Source of the DNA: an uncultured Fidelibacterota bacterium
Lineage (GTDB): Bacteria > Fidelibacterota > UBA8477 > JABMPR01
DNA: 64,000 nucleotides
Assembly: GCA_937888365.1 (NCBI GenBank)
Contig: CALBFA010000068.1
Span: 1-64,000 of the forward strand
Reading direction: 5' to 3'
How positions within the stretch are numbered: position 1 is the first letter of the stretch; each line of letters starts with the position of its first letter. The translations under genes and the position numbers were made by a program. Of this stretch, positions 19,701 to 27,635 are shown one piece after another. The notes below the pieces were generated by a model, which was given only the letters and a program-made list of their open reading frames with translations, searched no databases and was not told the origin of the DNA.

Positions 19701-20758
19701 GTGACAGGAATGCGTCCCTGATACATCTCGGGCAATTCATCGCCTGTCACATCTACATAAGGCAAATCGGTTTTGTGATTAGAGTCTGTCGTGCCTACAA
19801 AAGTTGGCATTTGTGCGATGTCACCAATGAGCAAAACGTAACTTGGAGAAGGATCATCCACCGTCCCGGCATTGTACAAATTATGTAAATATGTTTTGAT
19901 GGCATTTGCCGTGGTTCCTAAGCCATCTTGACCCAAATAACCTTCGATAATTGTAAAGCCCTGAACGCGTTTCCACTCAATAAACGGTTGTAGCGTTGAT
20001 TGAAACATGGTGTTTGCCACAATAAGCATTTTAATCGGTGCAACGACTAAATCTTCCAAGACATTTTCACACGAAGTATCTAAAATTTGATTCGATACGG
20101 CTGAAAATGCGGAGCTCCGGTTTTTTTGTTTCGTCATAAATGTCTCATTCCAATCGGCATTTTCGAGGTCGATACTAAATCGGATGGAATGATAAATTCG
20201 CACTTCATGGGTTACAGGATTGTATTGAATAGGACTGATTTTTAGCAATCCTAAATGGATGTCTCGCATCTGACCTTTGTCAATAAGCTCAATCATATCA
20301 ATAGCATAAAATGCGTCGGTTTCGTAAAGCGTTAAGTCTTGTTCAAATGCTATATCTGATGGATTTTGACTTTTGGAAATCGAAGCTTGTGTCGGAACAA
20401 TTGGAAATTCATACCCTTCGCGAAGCAGGTTAATCGTCTCATATTCTGATTCAATAATGTTCAAACTATAAGGCCCACCAATGGGTAAATCAAGTAATTG
20501 ATTCATTGTAGGCAGTAAAGGTTGACCGATAACATGTGATTTATGAAAACCCGGGATCTCGATTGTTGTGAAAGAACCATTATTTGTTTTGATGGTTTCG
20601 AACGATATGTCTTTGACATGTGTATTAAAAACGAGTTCTTGAGATGTTCTAGATTCAAGCTCTATACTATTTTGAGTGGCATCAAACGAAATGATTTTCC
20701 CTTGAGCCGAACTGATTAAAATGAATGTGACCAACGTTAATTTTAAATAAAGCATCAT
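16796..20758 (-). CDS. secreted C25 (gingipain-type) protease with dockerin and T9SS tail
   Basis: 1320 residues from the chosen start. After a signal peptide (to about SSAQG) comes a pro-region, then a C25 cysteine protease domain. It has the His in NYTAHGS and the Cys in VANACLTAKF 33 residues later, the same separation as in gingipain R. Beta-sandwich regions follow. A dockerin-like pair of calcium loops (DINNDGNIDILD; DFNVSGQVDVGD) lies at about residues 1060-1125, and the last 90 residues are a type IX sorting domain (NYPNPFNPVTTI ... KRMIIIK). The ATG at 20758 is chosen because GAAGGA precedes it; the track's earlier TTG has none. It should be an extracellular or surface protease. Specificity (Arg, Lys or other) is not evident. 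Confidence 0.9.
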   Translation of the reverse strand: MMLYLKLTLVTFILISSAQGKIISFDATQNSIELESRTSQELVFNTHVKDISFETIKTNNGSFTTIEIPGFHKSHVIGQPLLPTMNQLLDLPIGGPYSLNIIESEYETINLLREGYEFPIVPTQASISKSQNPSDIAFEQDLTLYETDAFYAIDMIELIDKGQMRDIHLGLLKISPIQYNPVTHEVRIYHSIRFSIDLENADWNETFMTKQKNRSSAFSAVSNQILDTSCENVLEDLVVAPIKMLIVANTMFQSTLQPFIEWKRVQGFTIIEGYLGQDGLGTTANAIKTYLHNLYNAGTVDDPSPSYVLLIGDIAQMPTFVGTTDSNHKTDLPYVDVTGDELPEMYQGRIPVTTTTMLQNVLDKTMMYERYEMADPSYLGEVVMIAGVDATFGPTHGNGQINYGTQQYFNPAHDILSHTYLYPGSGSSSSAIVGNASNGVGYINYTAHGSPDSWSEPYFSISNVNSLQNSQKYFTAVANACLTAKFDENICVGEAFIRGEDKGAIGYIGGTNSTYWDEDYYWGVGFGPVIGSGATYEQTSWGMYDGIFHDHGEPQSEWTVSNAAMIYRGNLAVTESGSSRDYYYWEIYELFGDPSLMTYMGVPAESNVSTPDVLILGESEISISATPYAYIALSYDGALLAVAEANAFGTATLTFDPSGLAPGSMDIVVTNQFTQPYMGQIQILAPDGPYIVFNNYTLYDEYEYANGQADFGERIHLALEFTNVGVDTAYNVSFAISTNNPYLNIVNNIAGGVDIAPNEIYISEYLDVDIATNSPDGHIAGIQILSASGPNTWEMECEIPLHAPSPILLNTLVNDNNNHRLDIGESTSIQLNILNDGTSDLLILPVISMSTENQYITLSSADIEITPFLAGETIHPEFDISISSETPVGQEVILDWQIMDAAMEYFIEGSFLMIVGLIVEDFESGNFNQFDWQHDGFQIWNVQSADVYEGVFAAQSGNISDDQSSEMILAIDVNVAGDLSFFYKVSSESGTPFYDGLKFYIDGNLADQWQGEIPWTQVSFPLETGFHELSWIYEKDGSVTHGEDCAWVDFITIPGGQTNGGYTLGDINNDGNIDILDVVRLVNIILGTGNSPTPNELLAADFNVSGQVDVGDLVSIVNMILGGSLARESDNSNIALILKNQELRLKSSAPIAAIDIKYKGILNTDIPQFEKAQAEMAGENHVLLYTRVNNPLIGDFLLGHVGADFELIEINVATSNGQLIVLDKGMQPTEFALAQNYPNPFNPVTTIQIELPINSDVSLAIYNIKGEEVIRLVDGNMNAGYHKVQWHATNNYGQTVPGGIYFYRMIAGEFQSVKRMIIIK

Positions 20759-20878
20759 AGCTTTTCCTTCTTTCTCTGAATCCAAATAAATTGCAAGTAA
20801 CGCGCCATTTCAAAGAATATAACCTTACATTTCAACAAAGAAAACGAATCGGGTGTAAATTTGAAACACTCATTACCA

Positions 20879-20904
20879 AAAGAGGCTCCAACAGGAGCCT
20901 CTTT
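20879..20904 (-). terminator. terminator after hflC
   Basis: An 11-base perfect stem (AAAGAGGCTCC) with a four-base loop, followed by T residues on the minus strand, 20 bases beyond the hflC stop. Confidence 0.85.
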
Positions 20905-20923
20905 CGTTCATTTATGTGTAAAT

Positions 20924-21772
20924 CTATTTCGATTTCAGGTATTTAAACAGTTCGGATTTTGGACTTAGAATGACTTTTGTTTTTCCATCAAAAATCGTTT
21001 CATAGGTTTCCATGGTCTTTACAAATTCATAGAATTCTGAATCTTTTGAAAACGCTTCGGCGTAAATACGAATCGCTTCAGCTTCGCCATCACCACGAAT
21101 AAGCTGAGCTTCACGATAGGCCTTCGCCAAAATAATTTCTCTATCACGATCCGTTTTTGCCTTGATTTTTACATTCTCTTCGGCACCTTCGGAACGAAAT
21201 TGCTTGGCCATACGATTACGTTCAGCACGCATTCTGTCAAATACGGCCATCTCATTTTCTTTGGGTAAATCGGCACGCTTAATACGGACATCAATGATTT
21301 GCACACCAAAATCGCGCGCTGAGATATCAGACGCAACCGTCACTTTTTGCATCAAAGAATCTCTTTTTAAATTGATGATTTCATGCATATCATGAGTACC
21401 TAATTCAATCCTTAAACTCGAATAAATAATATCATCCAAACGAGGTTGAGCTTGAGAAATCGTCCGCATGGATTGCAAGAATTTTAGTGGATCAATAATG
21501 CGCCATTGAGCATAATTATCAACAATAAGATTCTTTTTATCTTTTGTTAAAATCGTATTGGGTGCACTGTCGTACTCGAGTAAACGATTTTCAAAATACG
21601 TGGCGGATTGCAAAAATGGAATTTTAAAATGTAATCCCGGCTCACTAATATTGCGTACAGGTTTTCCTAATTGAATAATAACAACTTGCTCCGTTTCGTC
21701 AACAATCATCATACCGCTGCCAATAAATACAAGAACTGCTATGGCCAGAATTAATCCTGTTAATCCTTTCAT
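20924..21772 (-). CDS. hflC: HflC-like SPFH membrane protein
   Basis: 282 residues: one N-terminal membrane segment (residues 4-22), an SPFH/prohibitin domain (ETEQVVIIQLGKPVRNISEPGLHFKIPF) and a C-terminal coiled helix rich in AEAxRIYAEA. HflC with HflK forms a large periplasm-facing cage that restrains the FtsH protease in Escherichia coli. Its start overlaps the stop of hflK by ATGA, so the two are translationally coupled. No ftsH is in the window. Confidence 0.92.
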   Translation of the reverse strand: MKGLTGLILAIAVLVFIGSGMMIVDETEQVVIIQLGKPVRNISEPGLHFKIPFLQSATYFENRLLEYDSAPNTILTKDKKNLIVDNYAQWRIIDPLKFLQSMRTISQAQPRLDDIIYSSLRIELGTHDMHEIINLKRDSLMQKVTVASDISARDFGVQIIDVRIKRADLPKENEMAVFDRMRAERNRMAKQFRSEGAEENVKIKAKTDRDREIILAKAYREAQLIRGDGEAEAIRIYAEAFSKDSEFYEFVKTMETYETIFDGKTKVILSPKSELFKYLKSK

Positions 21773-22761
21773 TTTGCACCTCCTAAGACAGTCGGACTTC
21801 CGAGCATATTCAACACATTCCCCACATCATCACCGTCTATAATAATTTTTTCAACGCGTGGAAGAATGACACTCATCGTCTCTAAATAAAGTCGCGTCTT
21901 TGTAATGGATTTGGCCGATTGATACTGCACCAACATTTTCTCAAAATGCTGAGCATCCCCTTCGGCTTCGTTGATGCGTTTTTCTTTAAAACCTTCGGCT
22001 TCTTGTATCAATGTCGCCGCTTCACCCCGTGCTTGAGGGATAATTTCGTTTTGATACCCTAACGCTTCATTAATGACCTTTTCTTTGTCTTCTTTGGCTG
22101 ATTGGACGTCTTTAAACGCTGCATCAACTTCTGTAGGCGGCGTGACGTCTTGCAACTTAACTTGCGTTATCATTACACCGGCTTTGTAACTACTCAAAAT
22201 TGATTGCAATAAGTCACGGGTCTCAATTTCAATAGCGGCTTTGCCACTCGTCAATGTTTGGTCAATTGGGTTTTTGCCGACGATTTGACGAATCGCTGCT
22301 TCTGCAGCATGCTCAACGGATCGTTGAGGATTTTCGACTCGGAAAAGAAATTCGCCTGCATCCTGAATTTTATATTGAATAACGAGTTCAACACTTACAA
22401 TATTTTCGTCGCCTGTCAACATCATCGCTTCATCTTCTACATTGATATAGCGTGCTGTATTTGTTGTGCTGCCTTTTTCAGCCGTACGAAATCCAATTTC
22501 TAAACGACGAACTTTTTCGACATTGACTAAATCAACGGTTTGAATCGGCCAGGGAAATTTGAATTGAAGTCCCGATTCCGTTAAATTCGTGTACGTACCA
22601 AACGTACGAACGACACCATTTTCTTCGGGACCCACGATATAAAATGGACCGGCGAAGACAATCCATAGAATCAGTAGTAGGAAAACAGGAATCAACATTG
22701 CCTTAAAATTCAGCTGAGGAATCTCGATTTCTTGGTTGTTAATATTTATTTTTTTAGCCAT
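21769..22761 (-). CDS. hflK: HflK-like SPFH membrane protein
   Basis: 330 residues: a single membrane segment at about 22-44, an SPFH domain (GPEENGVVRTFGTYTNLTESGLQFKFPWPIQTV) and the long AEG/EAEG-rich helix typical of HflK. It works with HflC, encoded by the overlapping downstream gene. It lacks the Gly-rich N-terminal tail of the enterobacterial protein, as in many relatives. AAGGAGG precedes the start. Confidence 0.92.
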   Translation of the reverse strand: MAKKININNQEIEIPQLNFKAMLIPVFLLLILWIVFAGPFYIVGPEENGVVRTFGTYTNLTESGLQFKFPWPIQTVDLVNVEKVRRLEIGFRTAEKGSTTNTARYINVEDEAMMLTGDENIVSVELVIQYKIQDAGEFLFRVENPQRSVEHAAEAAIRQIVGKNPIDQTLTSGKAAIEIETRDLLQSILSSYKAGVMITQVKLQDVTPPTEVDAAFKDVQSAKEDKEKVINEALGYQNEIIPQARGEAATLIQEAEGFKEKRINEAEGDAQHFEKMLVQYQSAKSITKTRLYLETMSVILPRVEKIIIDGDDVGNVLNMLGSPTVLGGAK

Positions 22762-22830
22762 TGAATGACCCTCCTTTAAATGAGTGGAAAATATAACGTG
22801 GATGGCTGTGCATCATAGGTAATAATACTT

Positions 22831-24138
22831 TTAATTGATAATCTCATATATATGCGGATACGTTTCGTCAATAGCTTTATCCGTAAAATAGAAATAATCT
22901 TTGACTTTCTCATGCACTGCTTGAGCCAGTTTTTCGTCTTTGGCATAAATCGTCATCATGACGTCGCCTCTCGCTATTTTATCGCCTAGTTTCTTGTGAA
23001 TAATAAATCCAGAAAGCGGATCAATTTCATCTGTCATGGTTTTGCGTCCTGCACCTAACTCGATAGCGGCGAATCCTAAATCCATGGTTCGTACACTTTC
23101 GAAATAACCATCTTGATTCGCGATAACATCCATTTTAGCGGGTGATTCACCTCGGGTTTTTGGATCTAAAAGGACACTAACATCGCCGCCTTGAATTTTC
23201 GTGATTTTCACGAATAAATCCATCGCGGTGCCAGATTCAAGAACGTCCATTTGCATTTTAATGGCGTCTTCCATCAATAATTTTGGATCGCGCATTTTCA
23301 AAATTTCTGCACCTAAAGCCAGCGTTACATCCATCAAATCTTCCGGGCCCTTGCCTTTCAAACATTCGATACATTCTTCAACTTCCAGCCAATTTCCAAT
23401 CGCATTGCCAAGAGGCTGGTTCATGTCTGTTAGCAAAGCCACCGTTTTGATGCCATATTGTTTCCCAACACTCACGAGACTTTCGGCTAATTTCTGAGCG
23501 TCCTTATAAGCCGTCATAAACGCGCCATTACCCACTTTAACGTCTAAAACTAAGCCATTGATGCCTTCGGCGATTTTTTTACTCATAATACTGGCAGTAA
23601 TTAGGGGAATCGAACGCACCGTCGCCGTTACGTCACGAAGGGCGTATAGTTTTTTATCGGCAGGACAAATATTCCCCGTTTGCCCAATTAGTGAAACGAA
23701 GTCGTTTTCTACCATGGACTTAAATTGTTCGTTGCTAAGATTTACGTTGAAGCCGGGAATCGACTCGAGCTTGTCTAATGTGCCGCCAGTGTGTCCCAAT
23801 CCCCGACCCGAAATCATAGGAATATGGACGCCTAATGCGCCAAGAATCGGTGCTAAAATGAGTGAAACTTTGTCTCCAACACCACCTGTCGAATGTTTGT
23901 CCGCGACAAAACCGTCGAGATGCGAAAAGTCCATTCGCTCGCCTGATTCCAACATCGTTTTGGTTAATGCGAGGGTTTCTTCCGTCGTCATTCCTTTAAT
24001 AAACATCGCCATGAGCAACGCTGACATTTGGTAGTCCGGAATACTGCCATTTGTAAAACAGTCAATGAAAAAGATAATCTCTTCGTTTGAGAGCTCTTTT
24101 CCCTTTGATTTTTTTTCAATGATTTGATACGGTAACAT
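22831..24138 (-). CDS. pdp: pyrimidine-nucleoside (thymidine) phosphorylase
   Basis: 435 residues with the family signature region SGRGLGHTGGTLDKLESIPG and KHSTGGVGDKVS, an N-terminal alpha domain and a C-terminal MGAGRKT-like domain (ELGAGRKTMTDEIDPLSG). It cleaves thymidine, uridine or deoxyuridine with phosphate, freeing base and ribose 1-phosphate for carbon use. The length and the KHSTGG/VGNGAFM wording fit the Bacillus-type pyrimidine-nucleoside phosphorylase; deoA is the alternative name. It is 29 bases downstream of the FmdE-like gene, probably one operon. Confidence 0.92.
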   Translation of the reverse strand: MLPYQIIEKKSKGKELSNEEIIFFIDCFTNGSIPDYQMSALLMAMFIKGMTTEETLALTKTMLESGERMDFSHLDGFVADKHSTGGVGDKVSLILAPILGALGVHIPMISGRGLGHTGGTLDKLESIPGFNVNLSNEQFKSMVENDFVSLIGQTGNICPADKKLYALRDVTATVRSIPLITASIMSKKIAEGINGLVLDVKVGNGAFMTAYKDAQKLAESLVSVGKQYGIKTVALLTDMNQPLGNAIGNWLEVEECIECLKGKGPEDLMDVTLALGAEILKMRDPKLLMEDAIKMQMDVLESGTAMDLFVKITKIQGGDVSVLLDPKTRGESPAKMDVIANQDGYFESVRTMDLGFAAIELGAGRKTMTDEIDPLSGFIIHKKLGDKIARGDVMMTIYAKDEKLAQAVHEKVKDYFYFTDKAIDETYPHIYEIIN

Positions 24139-24167
24139 AATTTCTTTCTATTTATGGGTCATTTTTT

Positions 24168-24764
24168 TTACGATTGAATGCTAATCACATCTTCTGCATG
24201 TGCAAAAATATTTTCGACTCGTTTCTGCCAAAGTTTGCCAAATGTGGTTTCTTCTTCTGATGTTGCACTACCCGAAATACATTTTTTCATAAGCATTGTT
24301 TGCATCGGGTCAACAGGAATCATTGATGGGTCATATCGAACGTAAACAGATTTTTGCGTGTCGAGTCGTTGAAACATAATAGTCGAAGGAATATCATTAT
24401 TAAAACTCATGAGTCCGTTGCGTGCGAATTTTCCTGCGATACCTTTGAAACCCATTGTTTCTGTAGCGCCTGTTATGTGTGTGATGACCATTGAAATGAC
24501 GCCGACGACGCCGTCTTTCGAATCATCTTTAAACGAAACTTCAATTTCGCCACGTTGGGGCATTTCCTCCCCGTATAAAGCTTTCAATCCTTTAAGGGTC
24601 GTCAAGTAAGCTCCGGCGACAGTTGGGCAACTATGTCCAGCAGATTTTACACTGTCAAAATATGAAAACTCGACGATTCCATCTTCTGTCGCGCCGAGGA
24701 ATTTAGACAATTTGTCGTGAAGCTTTATCGTTTCAATGCTGTCAAAATATTTCGGATAATTCAT
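24168..24764 (-). CDS. FmdE-like protein
   Basis: 198 residues from the chosen start. The motif SAGHSCPTVAGAYL (Cys and His) matches the metal-binding entry motif of the FmdE family, named after a gene of the tungsten/molybdenum formylmethanofuran dehydrogenase operon but widespread in bacteria without that pathway. There is no C-terminal zinc-ribbon, so it is the short form. The ATG at 24764 has AAGGAG eight bases upstream; the track's earlier TTG is not supported. It is probably co-transcribed with the phosphorylase. Biochemical function is unknown. Confidence 0.7.
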   Translation of the reverse strand: MNYPKYFDSIETIKLHDKLSKFLGATEDGIVEFSYFDSVKSAGHSCPTVAGAYLTTLKGLKALYGEEMPQRGEIEVSFKDDSKDGVVGVISMVITHITGATETMGFKGIAGKFARNGLMSFNNDIPSTIMFQRLDTQKSVYVRYDPSMIPVDPMQTMLMKKCISGSATSEEETTFGKLWQKRVENIFAHAEDVISIQS

Positions 24765-24879
24765 TTTATAAACTCCTTCTGGGTGTATCAAAATAATTCA
24801 TTTGTCTCAAAGATACATCCCTTCGATTGTAATACACGTTTGGCTTTGAATAGAATCCATTGCCTGTCAAACCACCCCA

Positions 24880-24900
24880 TCCCGATCCATAGCGTCGGGA
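24880..24900. repeat. small TCCCGA/TCGGGA palindrome
   Basis: An inverted repeat (TCCCGA, nine-base loop, TCGGGA) lies in the spacer between mtaB/gamma-CA and the FmdE-like gene. Similar TCCCGAC...GTCGGGA elements recur at 26.9 and 27.34 kb, so it is likely one of a dispersed family of short intergenic palindromes. Confidence 0.55.
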
Positions 24901-24960
24901 CACGCATCTTTAAAAAAGGAGGGGAATTTGATATATAATTTTTTGTTAATTTTGCACATA

Positions 24961-25482
24961 TTATTTCAATTCTTCTTTTTTATAGGAAGCGGCTAAATCT
25001 AGATAATGATCGACGCCGTCTTTCATCCGTTCTATCATGTCGTCAGAGACATCAGCGCGAACTTTTGCAGGGACGCCAACGGCCATTTTTCGGTCTCCAA
25101 TGATATCATGTTCTTTCACTAATGCTCCGGCTCCAACAATCGAATCGTCGCCAATATTGGCCCAACTTAGCACCGTTGCTCCCATTCCGATTAAGGATCG
25201 ATTTCCCACGACACAGCCATGCACAATTGCATTGTGTCCAACGGTGACATTATCGCCGATTATACAGGGACCGTCGTCTGATTCTACATGAATAATGGAT
25301 CCGTCTTGAATATTCGTATTCTCGCCAATCACGATTGAATTTAAATCGCCGCGAATCACCACATTATACCAAATATTGGCAAATGCTTTGATTTCCACAT
25401 CACCAATAAGTACCGCATTTTCTGCAATCCAGGCATCGGGATGAATTTGGGGCGTTTTGCCGTTAAACGAACGTAAAATCAT
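24961..25482 (-). CDS. gamma-carbonic anhydrase-like hexapeptide-repeat protein
   Basis: 173 residues of left-handed beta-helix: repeated [LIV]-G-x-x-x-x hexapeptides (VIGDNVTVGHNAIVHGC, SLIGMGATVLSW). The three zinc His of the family fit IIHVESDDG, VGHN and IVHGC. Members include YrdA and PaaY; some hydrate CO2, others have no known activity. Its start overlaps the stop of mtaB (ATGA), so the two are coupled, an arrangement without an obvious metabolic reason. Confidence 0.88.
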   Translation of the reverse strand: MILRSFNGKTPQIHPDAWIAENAVLIGDVEIKAFANIWYNVVIRGDLNSIVIGENTNIQDGSIIHVESDDGPCIIGDNVTVGHNAIVHGCVVGNRSLIGMGATVLSWANIGDDSIVGAGALVKEHDIIGDRKMAVGVPAKVRADVSDDMIERMKDGVDHYLDLAASYKKEELK

Positions 25483-26789
25483 GTTACGATATTTCCTTTA
25501 AATTGTCCTTTTGAATAGCTCGTTAATTTGACGTTTTCAATGGTGTTAAGTTGATTTTGATGGCCTTGGACATCGACGCGGATATAGTGATTCGTATAGC
25601 CCGACAAAACATTATCTTTCCATTGGTCAAACAGCACAGGCTCGCGGGTGCCAATAAATTTTTCAGCGAATTCATGTTTCTTTTTTTTCGCTAATTCATG
25701 CAAAATCGACGAGCGTTTCTTAGCAATATGGAAATCAACGGGATTGACCAATTTCGACGCAACGGTTCCAGTCCGAGCGCTGTATCTAAAAATATGTAGA
25801 TAGCTAAATGGATTATTTTCAACAAAATTGAGGGTCGATTGAAAATGTTCATCGGTCTCACCGGGGAACCCAACAATGATATCTGTCCCCAGTGCGGCAT
25901 GAGGTAAAATTCGCTTGAAACGAGCCATCAATTGAGAATAGTCATCTAAAATGTATTTACGATTCATGGCTTTTAGAATGTCATTATGACCCGCTTGAAG
26001 CGGAATGTGGAAATGCGGACAAAGAACATCCGAATCGGCGACGAGTTGCATCAATTCATCACTCACCGTATTCGGCTCAATCGAACTAATGCGGATACGT
26101 TTGAGGCCATCAATCTTCTCCATGGATTGGAGCAATTCCACAAAGGAATGCTCCTCGTCTTCATAGGTTCCAATATTGATTCCTGTTAAAACCAATTCAT
26201 GATAACCTTGGGACGCGAGCTTTTTGCATTCGTCAAGGGTTTCGTTAAAATTGCGACTTCGCGCTTTACCGCGAGCAAAGGGAATAATACAATAACTGCA
26301 ATAATAGTCACATCCCTCTTGAATTTTTAAAAATGCGCGCGTTCGAGATGTTGCGGAGACAAAACCATCTGCTGACACCGAATCAAAGTCGCCTTGCTCA
26401 TTTACAAAGGTCAGGGGTTCTTCATTTTTGCCTTGATTCAATCGGTCTAAATAATCAAAAATATGATACTTTTCATCGCTGCCTAAAATGAGGTCCACGC
26501 CACTAATTTTTTCGATTTCTTCGGGATTAACCTGAGCATAGCATCCTGTCACAACAATCCTGCCCTTTGGGGATGTCTTGATGGCTTTGCGAATGGTGGA
26601 TCGGCTCTTGCTGTCGGCATCATTCGTTACGGTACAGGTATTAAGAATCGTCAGGTCTGATTCTTCACCAAATGGACGAATTTCGAAACCTTTTTCTTTA
26701 AATTTTGCAGAGATGGCATCCGTTTCGGATTGATTGAGTTTGCAGCCAAGTGTTTTGAAACTTACGGAGTTAATATTGCGCTGAATCAT
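25479..26789 (-). CDS. mtaB: tRNA t6A37 methylthiotransferase MtaB
   Basis: 436 residues of the methylthiotransferase family: an N-terminal MTTase domain with KTLGCKLNQSETDA and further Cys, a radical-SAM domain with GCDYYCSYCIIPFARG (CxxxCxxC), and a C-terminal TRAM-like region. KLNQ...ETDAI and the overall length fit MtaB, which adds a methylthio group to t6A at tRNA position 37, rather than MiaB or RimO. It is the first gene of a two-gene unit with the gamma-carbonic anhydrase homologue. The sequence before it is a repeat-rich island. Confidence 0.9.
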   Translation of the reverse strand: MIQRNINSVSFKTLGCKLNQSETDAISAKFKEKGFEIRPFGEESDLTILNTCTVTNDADSKSRSTIRKAIKTSPKGRIVVTGCYAQVNPEEIEKISGVDLILGSDEKYHIFDYLDRLNQGKNEEPLTFVNEQGDFDSVSADGFVSATSRTRAFLKIQEGCDYYCSYCIIPFARGKARSRNFNETLDECKKLASQGYHELVLTGINIGTYEDEEHSFVELLQSMEKIDGLKRIRISSIEPNTVSDELMQLVADSDVLCPHFHIPLQAGHNDILKAMNRKYILDDYSQLMARFKRILPHAALGTDIIVGFPGETDEHFQSTLNFVENNPFSYLHIFRYSARTGTVASKLVNPVDFHIAKKRSSILHELAKKKKHEFAEKFIGTREPVLFDQWKDNVLSGYTNHYIRVDVQGHQNQLNTIENVKLTSYSKGQFKGNIVT

Positions 26790-27245
26790 CGGGTCATAAT
26801 AGACAAAGCGATAGGAAAATCAACGGAAATGACAAAGAATTGAGGGGTGGAAAGAGGGAGGTTTTTTATGTGGTGGTTTTCATCTCGATACATCCCGACA
26901 CTCTGTGTTTCCCTGCGGCGGGACACTCGATGGCCGCATAAAGGTTGCCGAGTATCCCGCCGGGACGTATCGAGGCACAAAAATACTCGATGACATAGTG
27001 TTGAGGGAATTCAGAGTAGCGTAAGCATCCTGTTTACGGTTTTTTAAGTTTTGCCACAGAGGGAGCAGAGGATGACGCAGAGGGCACGGAGAAGATTAAA
27101 ATGGATTTAAGAATATACATAATAGAGTGTGGATTTCAGAAAAATACGCCTGTTGAAATCATTTTTAATTAATAATTTGTAATTCTAAGCCAAACCTACC
27201 CCTAGCCCCTTCCGAAAGGGGAATTGGATACGCGGTTTTCAACAG

Positions 27246-27294
27246 GAGGGGAATTGCAGCATCTTTTCTTTGTGGCTTTGCGGCTTTGTGTGAG
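27246..27294 (+). repeat. direct repeat, copy 1 (49 bp)
   Basis: GAGGGGAATTGCAGC followed by ATCTTTTCTTTGTGGCTTTGCGG and GTGTGAG. It matches 27516-27564 with two mismatches and lies 270 bases from it. Each copy is preceded by C-rich sequence ending in a small CCCC/GGGG hairpin. Confidence 0.85.
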
Positions 27295-27515
27295 GTTCTG
27301 TTTTTCGACGAAATAGACTCTTTACTGCCGTTTCCCGACACCTTGGTCGGGATTTGCAACAGGATGGGAATTCGTTTCGTCGTGCGCCATTATTACAAAG
27401 ATAACAACGTCTACGACGTTTTCTTTTGTTTTTCTTCGTGATACTTGGTGCCCTTGGTGGTTATTTTTTATTTACGTTTTAGGATTAGAAGAAACCCACC
27501 CCTTGCCCCTCCCTA

Positions 27516-27564
27516 GAGGGGAATTGCAGCATCTTTTCTTTGTGGCTTTGCGGCTCCGTGTGAG
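27516..27564 (+). repeat. direct repeat, copy 2 (49 bp)
   Basis: Second copy of the repeat at 27246-27294, identical except CTCC for CTTT in the GGCT(T/C)(T/C)GTG part. It sits just before the maeB terminator. Confidence 0.85.
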
Positions 27565-27579
27565 ATTATTTTTCGCAAG

Positions 27580-27612
27580 AAAAAAAAAGAGCCTCAAACG
27601 ATGAAGCTCTTT
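27580..27612 (-). terminator. terminator after the malic enzyme fusion gene
   Basis: An 11-base stem with one mismatch (AAAGAGCCTCA/TGAAGCTCTTT) is followed by nine T on the minus strand, 24 bases beyond the stop of the gene at 27636-29885. Confidence 0.85.
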
Positions 27613-27635
27613 CCATATTTAATTCGTATTAAAAA

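Larger units (their letters stand above)
26790..27579. repeat. repeat-rich intergenic island
   Basis: About 790 bases without a supported gene. It holds palindromes of the TCCCGAC/GTCGGGA type (26.89-26.97 kb and 27.34 kb), an AGAGTAGCGTAAGCATC element (27013-27029) also found near 34.68 kb, an AGAGGGCACGGAG element (about 27.05-27.10 kb) related to those at 52.3 kb, and two copies of a 49-base repeat. Short ORFs on the track here (26786-26980, 27165-27359) are translations of these repeats, not genes. Confidence 0.7.

Noticed and set aside
23558-24034. 158-codon ORF antisense to the nucleoside phosphorylase
   Set aside because: Long open antisense frame explained by codon pattern of the real gene; Ser/Pro-rich translation without a domain.
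26786-27359. Short ORFs in the repeat island (26786-26980, 27165-27359)
   Set aside because: They are translations of dispersed repeats; the protein strings follow the repeat units.
26790-27579. Possible CRISPR array in the repeat island
   Set aside because: Only two copies of the 49-bp unit, 270 bases apart, with no regular spacers and no cas genes.
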